Below, piece by piece: positions 25,150 to 35,555 of a stretch of DNA of 64,000 nt. Positions within the stretch are counted from its first letter, which is position 1. Every line of letters begins with the position of its first letter. A program made the position numbers and the translations under genes. The notes beneath the pieces are model-generated. The model searched no databases and had not been told where the DNA came from. It was given only the letters and a program-made list of their open reading frames with translations. The DNA comes from Gemmatimonadota bacterium. Its GTDB lineage: Bacteria > Gemmatimonadota > Gemmatimonadetes > Longimicrobiales > Gaopeijiaceae. Location: positions 163,501 to 227,500 of the forward strand of contig JAWKQN010000005.1 in NCBI GenBank assembly GCA_041390125.1. Direction: 5' to 3'.

Positions 25150-25692
25150 ATGGACGAGCGTTTCCTGAGGGCCACCACCGTGATCGCGGTGCGGCAGGGC
25201 GGCCGGACGGCCATGGCCGGCGACGGCCAGGTGACCATGGGAGACACGGTGGTCAAGGTCGCGGCCCAGAAGGTCCGGGCCCTCAAGGACGGAAAGATCC
25301 TGGCCGGCTTCGCCGGCGGCGTGGCCGACGCGTTCGCGCTCTTCGAGAAGCTGGAGGAGAAGCTCGATCGCTTCCCGGCCAACCTCACCCGGGCCTGCGT
25401 CGAGCTGGCCAAGGACTGGCGCACGGATCGCTTCCTGCGCCGCCTCGATGCGCTGCTCGTGGTGGCCAGCGCCCACGAGCTGTTCCTGATCGGAGGGGAC
25501 GGCAACGTGATCTCGCCGGACGATGACGTCATCGCCATCGGCTCGGGAGGTCCCTACGCGCTGGCCGCGGCCCGAGCGCTCAAGGCGCACACGGAGCTGG
25601 GGGCCGGTGAGATCGCGCGGGCGTCCCTCGAGATCGCCGCGGACATCTGTATCTATACGAATCGTCAGATCAGCGTTCTGGAGCTGGAGTGA
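25150..25692 (+). CDS. hslV: ATP-dependent protease subunit HslV (ClpQ)
   Basis: 180 residues. ATG 25150 follows GGAGAG at a good distance; an upstream in-frame ATG (25102) would add an unlikely 16-residue extension. The proteasome-like catalytic Thr is expected at Thr9 in RATTVIAV, exposed after removal of an 8-residue propeptide. Later motifs are GFAGGVADAF and DDDVIAIGSGGPYALAAARAL. HslV forms a double hexamer capped by HslU, encoded in the next gene, whose start overlaps this stop. Confidence 0.95.
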   Translation: MDERFLRATTVIAVRQGGRTAMAGDGQVTMGDTVVKVAAQKVRALKDGKILAGFAGGVADAFALFEKLEEKLDRFPANLTRACVELAKDWRTDRFLRRLDALLVVASAHELFLIGGDGNVISPDDDVIAIGSGGPYALAAARALKAHTELGAGEIARASLEIAADICIYTNRQISVLELE

Positions 25693-27182
25693 ACACAGAT
25701 ATCGTGGAGACGAAGCCTTCGCAGGATCTCGTTCCCGACGAGGAAGCCGGCGGGGATGCCGGTGAGCCTCTGGACGAGCTCACGCCGAAGCAGATCGTCG
25801 CCGAGCTGGACAAGTACATCGTGGGGCAGGGCGACGCCAAGAAAGCGGTCGCCATCGCGCTGCGGAACCGCTGGCGCCGTCAGCGGGTCGAGGAGACCCT
25901 CCGGGAGGAGATCGTCCCCAACAACCTGATCCTCATCGGTCCCACGGGCGTGGGGAAGACGGAGATCGCGCGTCGGCTGGCCCGCCTCGCCGGCGCGCCG
26001 TTCGTGAAGGTGGAAGCGTCCAAGTTCACGGAGGTCGGCTACGTCGGGCGCGACGTCGAGTCGATGATCCGCGACCTGGCCGACATCGCGGTGAACATGG
26101 TACGCGGCGAGCGCGAGGCCGACGTGCAGGAGGAGGCGGAGGCGCGCGTCGAGGAGAAGATCCTCGACCTGCTGCTGCCCAAGTCCGCGGAGGAGGAGCC
26201 GGCCAAGGAAGAGGCCCGGCGCGCCCCCCAGATGTTCGTCGCCGGCCCGCAGGGCGTGGAGCACCGCCCCACCGACGAGGAAGGGGTCGACGAGCGTTGG
26301 GGTCGCACGCGCGAGAAGCTGCGCACCTTGCTGCGCGACGGGCAGTTGGAAGACCGTGAGGTGGAGGTGGAGGTCCAGCAGACACCCGCTCTCGACGGGA
26401 TGATGATCCCGATGGGTGGCTTCGATGGCGGCATGGACTTCAACTTCACCGAGATGCTGCAGGAGATGCTCCCGAAGCGGAAGAAGCGCCGGGTCGTCTC
26501 CGTTTCGGAGGCGCGCCGCATCCTGCTCCAGGACGAGTTCGACAAGCTCGTGGACATGGATGACGTGGTGAACGAGGCGCTCTACCGTGTGGAGGAGAGC
26601 GGGATCGTCTTCCTCGACGAGATCGACAAGGTGGCCTCCGAGCGCGGCACCCACGGCCCCGACGTGAGCCGCGGCGGGGTGCAGCGCGACCTGCTGCCCA
26701 TCGTCGAGGGTTCGAACGTCCAGACGAAGTACGGGATGATCCGCACGGACCACATCCTGTTCATCGCCGCGGGCGCGTTCCATGTCGCCAAGCCCAGTGA
26801 CCTGATCCCGGAGCTGCAGGGACGCTTCCCCATCCGGGTGGAGCTCAAGAGCCTGGGCCGTGAGGACTTCGTGCGGATCCTCAAGGAGCCGCAGAACGCG
26901 TTGGTCACCCAGTACGCGGCCATGGTGGAGACGGAAGGCGCATCGCTGGTCTTCACGGACGAGGGCGTCGAGGAGATCGCCCGGATCGCCATGGAGGTCA
27001 ACGAGCGCATGGAGAACATCGGCGCTCGCCGGCTCCAGACCGTGCTGACCACCCTGCTGGAGGACGTGCTGTTCGAGCTTCCCGAATCGGGCGCCGCCGA
27101 GGTGCGGGTGGACCCGGACTTCGTACGCCTCCGGCTGCAGAACATCGTCGAGGACGAGGATCTGCGTCGCTATATCCTTTGA
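25689..27182 (+). CDS. hslU: HslU unfoldase ATPase (ClpY)
   Basis: 497 residues, GTG start, longer than E. coli HslU (443) mostly in the I domain and at the N-terminus. A 25-residue acidic extension precedes LTPKQIVAELDKYIVGQ. Walker A is GPTGVGKT, the pore motif is GYVG, and Walker B is IVFLDEIDK. The intermediate domain (about 140-270) is acidic with Gly/Met-rich patches. The C-terminus ends in LRRYIL, the tail that inserts into HslV. It is translationally coupled to hslV. Confidence 0.96.
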   Translation: MNTDIVETKPSQDLVPDEEAGGDAGEPLDELTPKQIVAELDKYIVGQGDAKKAVAIALRNRWRRQRVEETLREEIVPNNLILIGPTGVGKTEIARRLARLAGAPFVKVEASKFTEVGYVGRDVESMIRDLADIAVNMVRGEREADVQEEAEARVEEKILDLLLPKSAEEEPAKEEARRAPQMFVAGPQGVEHRPTDEEGVDERWGRTREKLRTLLRDGQLEDREVEVEVQQTPALDGMMIPMGGFDGGMDFNFTEMLQEMLPKRKKRRVVSVSEARRILLQDEFDKLVDMDDVVNEALYRVEESGIVFLDEIDKVASERGTHGPDVSRGGVQRDLLPIVEGSNVQTKYGMIRTDHILFIAAGAFHVAKPSDLIPELQGRFPIRVELKSLGREDFVRILKEPQNALVTQYAAMVETEGASLVFTDEGVEEIARIAMEVNERMENIGARRLQTVLTTLLEDVLFELPESGAAEVRVDPDFVRLRLQNIVEDEDLRRYIL

Positions 27183-27224
27183 TCGGTTCGTTCCAGTATC
27201 CCCCGCGCGGAAAGCGAGACCACC

Positions 27225-28325
27225 GTGTTGAAGCGCACGCCGCTCTTCGAGGAACACCAGGCCCTCGGGGGCAAGATCGTCCCCTTCGCCGGCTACGAGA
27301 TGCCGGTCCAGTATCCGGAGGGCATCACCGCCGAGCATGAGGCCGTCCGGAAGGCGGCCGGCCTCTTCGACGTCTCGCACATGGGCGAGTTCTTCGTTCG
27401 GGGTCCGGATGCGCTGGCGTTCATCCAACACCTGGCGGTGAACGACGCCAGCCGCCTGGAGCCCGGGCAGGCGCAGTACTCCGCCATGTGTCGCCCGGAC
27501 GGCGGCATCATCGACGACCTGCTGGTCTATCGGTATCCGGATCACTGGATGCTGGTCGTCAACGGTGCCCGACGCAGCGAGGACTGGGCGTGGGCCCGCC
27601 AACAGGCGGAAGCCTTCGACGTGACCCTCGAGGACCGCTCCGACCAGATCGCGCTCCTGGCGCTGCAGGGGCCGGCTGCCCCGCGCATCCTGGGCCCGCT
27701 CACCGACCTGGATCTCGAGGCGATCGGCTACTACCGCTTCGCGGAGGGAACGGTGGACGGCGTCCCGGCCACGGTGAGCCGGACCGGGTACACCGGGGAG
27801 GACGGCTTCGAGTTGTATGTGGACGAAGCGCACGCGGTGCGCCTGTGGCGACGCCTGCTGGAGGTCGGTGCCGAGCATGGGCTCAAGCCGGCCGGGCTCG
27901 GCTCCCGGGACAGCCTGCGCCTGGAGCTGGGCTACGCACTGTACGGGAACGACCTGGACGAGACGCGCAATCCCATCGAGGGGGGCCTGTCCTGGATCGT
28001 GAAGTTCGACAAGGGCGACTTCGTCGCCCGTGACGTGCTGGAGCGGGTCAAGGCGGAAGGTCCCGCCGAGCGGTTGGTGGGCCTGCGGCTGACGGAGCGG
28101 GCGTTCCCGCGCGCAGGATATGCCGTCGTGTCCGAGGGTGCCGAAGTGGGCACGCTCACGAGCGGCACGTTGAGCCCGACCTTGGGGGAAGGGATCGCCC
28201 TGGCGTACGTGCCGGCGGCCCTGGCCAAGGCCGGCACCGAGCTGGGCGTCCGCATCCGCGGTCGTGACTTCGGCGCCCGGGTCGAACGGCCGCCGTTCTA
28301 TCGGGACGGTTCCATCCGCCGGTGA
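27225..28325 (+). CDS. gcvT: Glycine cleavage system T protein (aminomethyltransferase)
   Basis: 366 residues from GTG 27225, 42 bases after hslU. It transfers the aminomethyl group from the H protein to tetrahydrofolate. Motifs are GKIVPFAGYEMPVQY, FDVSHMGE, SRTGYTGEDGFELY and GLGSRDSLRLELGYALYGNDLDE. Other gcv genes are absent from the window. The gap to hslU is too short for a glycine riboswitch. The stop overlaps the next gene by 4 bases. Confidence 0.95.
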   Translation: MLKRTPLFEEHQALGGKIVPFAGYEMPVQYPEGITAEHEAVRKAAGLFDVSHMGEFFVRGPDALAFIQHLAVNDASRLEPGQAQYSAMCRPDGGIIDDLLVYRYPDHWMLVVNGARRSEDWAWARQQAEAFDVTLEDRSDQIALLALQGPAAPRILGPLTDLDLEAIGYYRFAEGTVDGVPATVSRTGYTGEDGFELYVDEAHAVRLWRRLLEVGAEHGLKPAGLGSRDSLRLELGYALYGNDLDETRNPIEGGLSWIVKFDKGDFVARDVLERVKAEGPAERLVGLRLTERAFPRAGYAVVSEGAEVGTLTSGTLSPTLGEGIALAYVPAALAKAGTELGVRIRGRDFGARVERPPFYRDGSIRR

Positions 28326-28821
28326 GCGGGGTGCGCGTGGCCCTCCTGACGGTCAGCGACGGCTGCTTCCATGGCCAGCGCACCGACGAGAGCGGCCGGG
28401 TCCTCCGGGACTGGTGTGACACCCGCGGGTGGGCGGTGGTGGATCAGACGGTGGTGCCGGACGAGACCTCCGCCATCGTGCCTCGTCTCCTCACGTGGGC
28501 GGACCGATCGGGTGTGCAGGTGGTCCTCACCACGGGCGGCACCGGGCTCGCCCCGCGGGACGTCACGCCCGAAGCCACGGCGGCCGTGGTGGAGCGGCCC
28601 GCCGCCGGGATCGCCGAGGCGCTCCGGCGCGCGGGCGCGCAGCAGACCCGCTACGCGCCGTTGTCCCGCGGCCTCGTGGGCGTGCGCGGCGGCTGTCTGA
28701 TCGTCAACCTCCCGGGCAGCCCCGCCGGGGTGCGCGACGGGCTCGAGGTCCTGGAGGGCTTCGTGGATCATGCCGGCCGCCTGATCGGCGGCGACACCGA
28801 GCATCGAGCGGGCTCCGGAGC

Positions 28822-28825
<4 letters not shown>
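28322..28825 (+). CDS. MogA/MoaB-family molybdopterin adenylyltransferase-like protein
   Basis: 167 residues, GTG start in the gcvT stop. The MPT-binding domain is recognised by LLTVSDGCFHGQRTDESG near the start, VVLTTGGTGLAPRDVTPEAT (about 61-80) and LIVNLPGSPAGVRDGLE (about 128-144). Enzymes of this family adenylate molybdopterin before Mo insertion; MoaB-type members may have other roles. The TGGTG and PGSP motifs are complete, so activity is plausible. No other molybdenum-cofactor gene is nearby. Confidence 0.85.
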
Positions 28826-30336
<1,511 letters not shown>

Positions 30337-30387
30337 GGCGCGGCGGCGTCGTCCGCCCCGCTTCGAGCCACGGGCGTCCCGCCCGCA

Positions 30388-30552
30388 CCGACTTCTGCGC
30401 CGACCCGCGTCCGGCCCGGGCCGACCCCTGCCACGACGCGCGGACGGGATGCACCGACCCCTGCGCCGACGCGCGGACGGGATGCACCGACCTCTGCGCC
30501 GACGCGCCGACGGGATGCACCGACCCCTGCGCCGACGCGCGGACGGGATGCG
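30388..30552. repeat. Five tandem copies of a 33-bp unit in a convergent gap
   Basis: Units begin at 30388, 30421, 30454, 30487 and 30520. The consensus starts CCGACCCCTGCGCCGACGCG and ends with CGGACGGGATGCA. The first copy is degenerate, the last four are nearly identical. The array fills the 222-base gap between the sigma-54 activator (plus strand) and a small lipoprotein gene (minus strand), stopping 6 bases before that gene's stop. Both strands remain open in the array, but the 11-residue repeat peptide has no match I know, so coding is unlikely. Each unit can form small GC-rich stems, so a terminator role is possible. Confidence 0.85.
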
Positions 30553-30558
30553 TGGCCC

Positions 30559-31194
30559 CTACGAGGGCGGCGGCCCGTCGTAGCGTCGCGCCGCGCGCGC
30601 CCGTACCCGCGCCCGTTCCGCTTCCACGCGCGCCAGGATGCGGTCCCAGCCCGTCTGGAGCGCGTTCCGGTACTCCACGTCCAGGTCCGACTCCAGATCG
30701 ACGCGCTGATCAAAGGCGTAGAGGGCCATCTGCGTCTCCTGCTGCCGCAGACGCTGCAGGTCCCATCCGGGCGTGATCGGCACGATCGCCTGCGGTCGGA
30801 AGCGGAGACCGAGGCTCAGGAGGTTGAGGTCCTCGGGCTGGAACGGGACGTCGGGCTGGTACGAGAAGAACGAGACCAGGAAGACGTGGAGCGAGTCCTG
30901 GAGCGCACGCTCGTCCAGCTCGGCGCGTCGGGACCGGGCAAGGGAGGAGAGCCGCTGGTAGGTATCCGGAGCGGTCAGACGGATGATCGATTCGTCCAGC
31001 GGCGTCACCTTGATCAGGAGCGCCTCGTGCTGGAGATCGAGCGTGATCTCGTCCTGGCGCAGGCTGCCCAGGCCCGGCGGCACCGGCGCGACCGCCCCGC
31101 CGCCCGTCGGGGGCAACCCGTTGGCGGAGGCGGTGCAGGCGCCCACGACGGTCGCCAGCGCCGCAGCGCCCAGCCAGCGCGGGACGCGCGTCAC
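30559..31194 (-). CDS. Putative lipoprotein of unknown function
   Basis: 211 residues from GTG 31194. A signal peptide ends at the lipobox VVGAC (Cys20), so the protein is lipid-anchored. The mature part begins with a Gly/Pro-rich segment, then an alpha/beta region (LDLQHEALLIKVTPLDESIIRLT) and, from about residue 130, a long charged helix rich in Arg, Glu and Gln. I recognise no family. Its start overlaps the engB stop by 4 bases, making it the last gene of the tig-clpP-clpX-lon-engB string. It ends against the 33-bp repeat array. Confidence 0.6.
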   Translation of the reverse strand: MTRVPRWLGAAALATVVGACTASANGLPPTGGGAVAPVPPGLGSLRQDEITLDLQHEALLIKVTPLDESIIRLTAPDTYQRLSSLARSRRAELDERALQDSLHVFLVSFFSYQPDVPFQPEDLNLLSLGLRFRPQAIVPITPGWDLQRLRQQETQMALYAFDQRVDLESDLDVEYRNALQTGWDRILARVEAERARVRARAARRYDGPPPS

Positions 31195-31793
31195 ACGCCC
31201 TCCCCGCCACCCAGGAGGGCTTCGACGGCCTCCAGCAGGGCCTCCTTCCCCTCGCCGGTCCGCGCCGAGAAGGGGAGGACCTGGCCGGGGTCCACCCCCA
31301 GGCGCGCCGCCACCTCCGCGGTGGCCTGCGCGCGCCGCTCCTTTCCCACCTTGTCCGACTTGGTGAGGACGATGAGCGTCGGCAGGCCCAGGGCCCCCAG
31401 GCGCTCGATCATCGCCAGGTCGTCGCGCGTGGGGTCGTGTCGGATGTCGATCAGCTGCACGATCCCTCGAGGCGCCCACTCCGCGCGCAGGTAGCCGTCG
31501 ATCAAGGCGGCCCACCCTTCGCGCTGCGTGCGGGGCACCTTGGCGTAGCCGTACCCCGGCAGGTCCACGAGCAGGAACGCGTCGTTGACGCGGAAGAAGT
31601 TCAGCGTCTGCGTCTTGCCGGGCGTGGCCGACACGTGGGCGACCCGTGTGCGGGTGCGGCCCAGCATCGTGTTGATCAACGACGACTTCCCCACGTTGGA
31701 GCGCCCGGAGAAGGCGATCTGCGGCAGGTCCGACGGTGGGGGGGTGGCCGGATCGGCCACCGACGTGACGAACTCCACGGAGCGGATGATCAC
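31191..31793 (-). CDS. engB: Ribosome biogenesis GTPase EngB (YihA/YsxC)
   Basis: 200 residues, GTG 31793 overlapping the lon stop. A small TRAFAC GTPase needed for assembly of the large ribosomal subunit. G1 is GRSNVGKSSL (about 32-41), G2 Thr lies in ATPGKTQTLNFF, G3 is DLPGYGYAKVP, G4 is TKSD and G5 is SARTG. The VEFVTSV N-terminus is typical of the family. The lon-engB order is the same as in Bacillus. Confidence 0.94.
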   Translation of the reverse strand: MIIRSVEFVTSVADPATPPPSDLPQIAFSGRSNVGKSSLINTMLGRTRTRVAHVSATPGKTQTLNFFRVNDAFLLVDLPGYGYAKVPRTQREGWAALIDGYLRAEWAPRGIVQLIDIRHDPTRDDLAMIERLGALGLPTLIVLTKSDKVGKERRAQATAEVAARLGVDPGQVLPFSARTGEGKEALLEAVEALLGGGEGV

Positions 31794-34189
31794 TGGGAGA
31801 ACTGGGCGCCCAGCTCGGTGCCGTCGCGGAGGGGAGGGCGGGTGCGCAGCGGGCGGTGCAGCAACGCGGCGTCGAGGACTTCGTCCATGGTGGCCACTGC
31901 CAGGAACTCCAGGCCGCCGCGGACCTCCGGCGGGAGCATCTCCAGGTCCGGTGCGTTGGCCCGCGGGAGGATCATGGTGCGCACCCCGCCGCGCAGCGCG
32001 GCGACCGCCTTCTCCTTGATGCCGCCCACGCCGAGCACCCGGCCGCGGAGCGTGATCTCGCCCGTCAGCGCCACGTCCGCGCGCGTCGGGGTTCCGGTGA
32101 GCGCGGAGATGAGCGCCACGGCGATCGTGATCCCGGCCGAGGGCCCATCCTTCGGGGTGGCTCCCTCGGGCAGGTGGATGTGGATGTCCAATCCCTGATA
32201 GAAGCGCTCGTCCAGGCCGAGCAGCGGTGCCCGGGAGCGCGCGTACGTCATGGCCGCCGCCGCCGACTCCTTCATGACGTCGCCCAGCGTCCCCGTGAGC
32301 TGGATGTGCCCCGTCCCCGGCACCACGGCCACCTCGACGTCGAGGACCTCGCCGCCGGCGGCGGTCCAGGCCAGCCCGTTGGCGATGCCCATGCGGTCCA
32401 GCCCGTCCTCGCGCTCGGGGCGGGGGTAGGGCGGGGGACCCAGAACCGAGCCCACGTCGTCGGCCAGGAGCGGCGCAGCCTGCGCTCCGGTCGCCACCTG
32501 GCGCGCCAGCTTGCGCGCCACCCGGGACAGGCGCTGGTCCAGCTCCCGCACGCCGGCCTCGCGCGTATACCGGTCCAGGATGCGATCCAGCACCCCGTCG
32601 TCGAGGGGATGCCGAGCGGGGTCGAGCCCGTGACGGCGGGCCTGCCGGGGCCAGATGAAGGAGCGCGCGATGGCCTTCTTCTCCGGATCCAGGTACCCCG
32701 GGATGCGGATGACCTCCATCCGGTCGCGCAGCGGTTCGGGGATGTCCTGGAGCGTGTTGGCGGTCGCGACGAACAACACCTCGGAGAGATCGAACTCGAG
32801 CTCGAGGTAGTGGTCCGTGAACGTCCGGTTCTGCTCGGGATCGAGGACCTCCAGCAGCGCCGCACCGGGATCGCCATGGAAGTCCCGCGCGAGCTTGTCC
32901 ACCTCGTCCAGGAGGAACACCGGATTGCGGGAGCCGCTCCGCCGCATCCCCTGTACGATCCGGCCGGGGAGCGCGCCCACGTAGGTCCGTCGATGACCCC
33001 GGATCTCCGCTTCGTCGCGCACGCCACCCAGGCTCACCCGGACGAACTCGCGGCCGATCGCGCTCGCGATGCTGCGCCCCAGCGAGGTCTTGCCGACGCC
33101 GGGGGGCCCGACCAGACACAGGATGGGGCCGCGCAGCTGACCCACCAGGGACAGGACGGCCACGTGATCCAGGATGCGCTCCTTGACCTCGGCGAGGCCG
33201 AAGTGGGCCTCATCCAGCAGCGTGGCCGCGTGGGCCACGTCCAGGCGGTCCTCGGTGCGGTGCTCCCAGGGAAGGCCCAGGATCCAGTCCAGGTACGTCC
33301 GGATGACGGAGGCCTCGGGAGCCGTCGCGTTCAGGCGCACGAGCCGCCGGAGCTCCCGCTCCGCGCGCTCGCGCGCGGCGGCCGGAAGGGGCGCGGAGGC
33401 GATGCGCGCCTCGAGCTCGCTCCACTCGTCGCCCTCGTCCCCCATCTCGTGTTGGATGGCCTTGAGCTGCTCCTGCAGGTAGTACTGCTTGCGCTCGGAC
33501 TCCATCTGGTCCTGGATCTGCGCGTCGAGGCGCGCCTCGATCCGCGCGATCTCCAACTCCCGACCCAGCAGATCGCGGATCAGCTCGAACTGGGCGCGCA
33601 GGCCCACCGCGGCGAGCAGGGGCTGCTTCTCGGCGGCGGGCAGGAGCAGATGGGCCGCGATCAGCGCCCCGAGCCGGGAGCGATCACGCACCTCGGCCAG
33701 GGTCTCCTTGAGCTCGGCCGGTAGCCGTGGGTTCTGCGCTGCGTACTGCTCGAACAGGGCCCGCACCTCGTCCACCAGCGCGCGGGCGTCGACGTCGGAC
33801 TCCGTCTCGCGCGACGGCTCCAGCACGTTCACCCGGGCGCGGAACCCGCGCGGCCCGTGCGTGAGGAGCGTCGCTTCCGCCCGTCCCAGCCCCTCCAGCA
33901 CCACGCGGGCGGTGCCGTCCGGGAGCCGCGCCACCTGGAGCGGTCGGGCCACCGTCCCCCGCTTCCAGAGATCGGCCTCCATGGGCTCGTCCATGCGGGC
34001 GTCGCGCTGGGTGAGCAGCAGCAGGAGTCCACCCGTGCGTTCGGCCTCTTCGAGAGCGGCCACGGACGCGGGACGCCCGATCAGGAGGGGCAACACCATG
34101 TACGGGAAGAAGACCAGGTCGCGCAGGGCGACCACGGGCAGCTCGGACGGGATGTCGAAGCGGTCGTCGACGCGCTCGAGGATCGGCAT
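31790..34189 (-). CDS. lon: ATP-dependent protease Lon
   Basis: 799 residues, the usual size for LonA. The N-terminal substrate-binding domain (about 15-205, starting LPVVALRDLVFFPYMVLPL) is followed by a coiled coil, the AAA+ module with GPPGVGKT and VFLLDEVDKL, and the C-terminal protease with catalytic Ser in PKDGPSAGI and Lys in GGIKEKAVAA. It degrades damaged and regulatory proteins in the cytoplasm. It lies 99 bases downstream of clpX on the same strand, with no clear terminator between, so it may also have its own promoter there. Confidence 0.97.
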   Translation of the reverse strand: MPILERVDDRFDIPSELPVVALRDLVFFPYMVLPLLIGRPASVAALEEAERTGGLLLLLTQRDARMDEPMEADLWKRGTVARPLQVARLPDGTARVVLEGLGRAEATLLTHGPRGFRARVNVLEPSRETESDVDARALVDEVRALFEQYAAQNPRLPAELKETLAEVRDRSRLGALIAAHLLLPAAEKQPLLAAVGLRAQFELIRDLLGRELEIARIEARLDAQIQDQMESERKQYYLQEQLKAIQHEMGDEGDEWSELEARIASAPLPAAARERAERELRRLVRLNATAPEASVIRTYLDWILGLPWEHRTEDRLDVAHAATLLDEAHFGLAEVKERILDHVAVLSLVGQLRGPILCLVGPPGVGKTSLGRSIASAIGREFVRVSLGGVRDEAEIRGHRRTYVGALPGRIVQGMRRSGSRNPVFLLDEVDKLARDFHGDPGAALLEVLDPEQNRTFTDHYLELEFDLSEVLFVATANTLQDIPEPLRDRMEVIRIPGYLDPEKKAIARSFIWPRQARRHGLDPARHPLDDGVLDRILDRYTREAGVRELDQRLSRVARKLARQVATGAQAAPLLADDVGSVLGPPPYPRPEREDGLDRMGIANGLAWTAAGGEVLDVEVAVVPGTGHIQLTGTLGDVMKESAAAAMTYARSRAPLLGLDERFYQGLDIHIHLPEGATPKDGPSAGITIAVALISALTGTPTRADVALTGEITLRGRVLGVGGIKEKAVAALRGGVRTMILPRANAPDLEMLPPEVRGGLEFLAVATMDEVLDAALLHRPLRTRPPLRDGTELGAQFSQ

Positions 34190-34288
34190 GCCGTGCGCGG
34201 TGCAGAGGGAGGGCCGTACGGGACGGGCGTCCCGACCCCCAATGCTAGACGATGGAGGCGCCGTCCGAAAGTCGGCGACGCACTCCGG

Positions 34289-35533
34289 TCAGGCTTCCCG
34301 CTTGCGGTTCTCGCGGTGGAGGACCAGGAGGGGCTGCACGCGATCTTCGACGCTCTCGGGCGTGATGACGATCTCGCGGACGTCGCTGCGGGACGGGAGG
34401 TCGAACATCAGGTCGCGCATCAGGTTCTCGATCACGGAGCGCAGCCCGCGCGCACCGGTCCCGCGCTCGAGGGCCTGACGGGCGATGGCGCGCAGGGCGC
34501 CGGGGTCGAACGTCAGCCCGATGCCTTCGAGCTCGAGCATCTTGGTGTACTGCTTCACCAGGGCGTTCTTCGGCTCCTGGAGGATCTGCACCAGGGCGGA
34601 TTCGTCCAGCGACTCCAGGTGCACCGCCACCGGCAGGCGACCGACCAGCTCGGGGATCAAGCCGTAGCGGGTCAGGTCCTCCGGCTCCACGTGCGCGAAG
34701 AGGTCGGAGCGGTCGATGTCGCGGGCCTTGGCCGCCTCGCCGTCCGCGTAGCCCACCCGTCGGCGACCGATGCGGCGCTCCACGATCTCGTCCAGCCCGT
34801 CGAAGGCACCGCCACAGATGAAGAGGATGTTGCGGGTGTCGACCTGGATGTATTCCTGCTGGGGATGCTTGCGACCGCCCTGGGGCGGAACCGAAGCCAC
34901 CGTGCCTTCCAGGATCTTGAGGAGGGCCTGCTGCACGCCCTCGCCGGAGACGTCACGGGTGATCGAGGGATTCTCCGACTTGCGGGCGATCTTGTCGATC
35001 TCGTCGATATAGACGATGCCGCGCTCGCAGTCCTGGACGTTGAAGTCCGCGGCCTGCAGCAGACGCACCAGGATGTTCTCCACGTCCTCGCCGACATAGC
35101 CCGCCTCGGTCAGCGTCGTGGCGTCCGCGATGGTGAAGGGGACCTGGAGCATGCGAGCCAGGGTCTGGGCGAGCAGCGTCTTGCCGACGCCCGTGGGCCC
35201 GATCAACAGGATGTTGGCCTTGTCGATCTCGACGTCGTCCAGCACTCCCTGATGGTTGATGCGCTTGTAGTGGTTGTAGACGGCGACCGAGAGGGCACGC
35301 TTGGCGGCGTTCTGGCCGATCACGTACTGGTCGAGCACCGCCTTGATCTCCGCCGGCGTCGGGCTGGCGACGACCGATTCCTGTGCTTCGCGCTCTTCCT
35401 CCTCCGCGAGGATCTCGTTGCAGAGGGAGATGCACTCGTTGCAGATGTAGACGTTGGGTCCGGAGATGAACTTCTTGACGCTCTCCTTGGACTTGCCGCA
35501 GAAGCTGCAACGCAGGTGCGAGTCGGTCGTCAT
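34289..35533 (-). CDS. clpX: ClpX, ATPase subunit of ClpXP
   Basis: 414 residues. The zinc-binding domain has Cys9, Cys12, Cys31 and Cys34. Walker A is GPTGVGKT, the pore loop is GYVG, Walker B is IVYIDEIDK and the RKH loop is GGRKHPQQ. The ClpP-docking tripeptide, IGF in E. coli and LGF in some phyla, reads VGY here (residues 260-262). It unfolds tagged substrates for ClpP, encoded 22 bases upstream in transcription order. The tig-clpP-clpX-lon order is widely conserved. Confidence 0.97.
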   Translation of the reverse strand: MTTDSHLRCSFCGKSKESVKKFISGPNVYICNECISLCNEILAEEEEREAQESVVASPTPAEIKAVLDQYVIGQNAAKRALSVAVYNHYKRINHQGVLDDVEIDKANILLIGPTGVGKTLLAQTLARMLQVPFTIADATTLTEAGYVGEDVENILVRLLQAADFNVQDCERGIVYIDEIDKIARKSENPSITRDVSGEGVQQALLKILEGTVASVPPQGGRKHPQQEYIQVDTRNILFICGGAFDGLDEIVERRIGRRRVGYADGEAAKARDIDRSDLFAHVEPEDLTRYGLIPELVGRLPVAVHLESLDESALVQILQEPKNALVKQYTKMLELEGIGLTFDPGALRAIARQALERGTGARGLRSVIENLMRDLMFDLPSRSDVREIVITPESVEDRVQPLLVLHRENRKREA

Positions 35534-35555
35534 CGGTCGGTATGTCCTTGACCGC

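Noticed and set aside
27183..27224. Glycine riboswitch before gcvT
   Set aside because: The gap is only 42 bases and holds just a ribosome-binding region.
30388..30552. CRISPR array
   Set aside because: The 33-bp units are directly abutting with no unique spacers, and no cas gene is near.
30337..30583. C-terminal extension or separate gene encoding 11-residue repeats across the array
   Set aside because: The frame has no start of its own outside the activator gene, and the repeat peptide has no recognisable feature.
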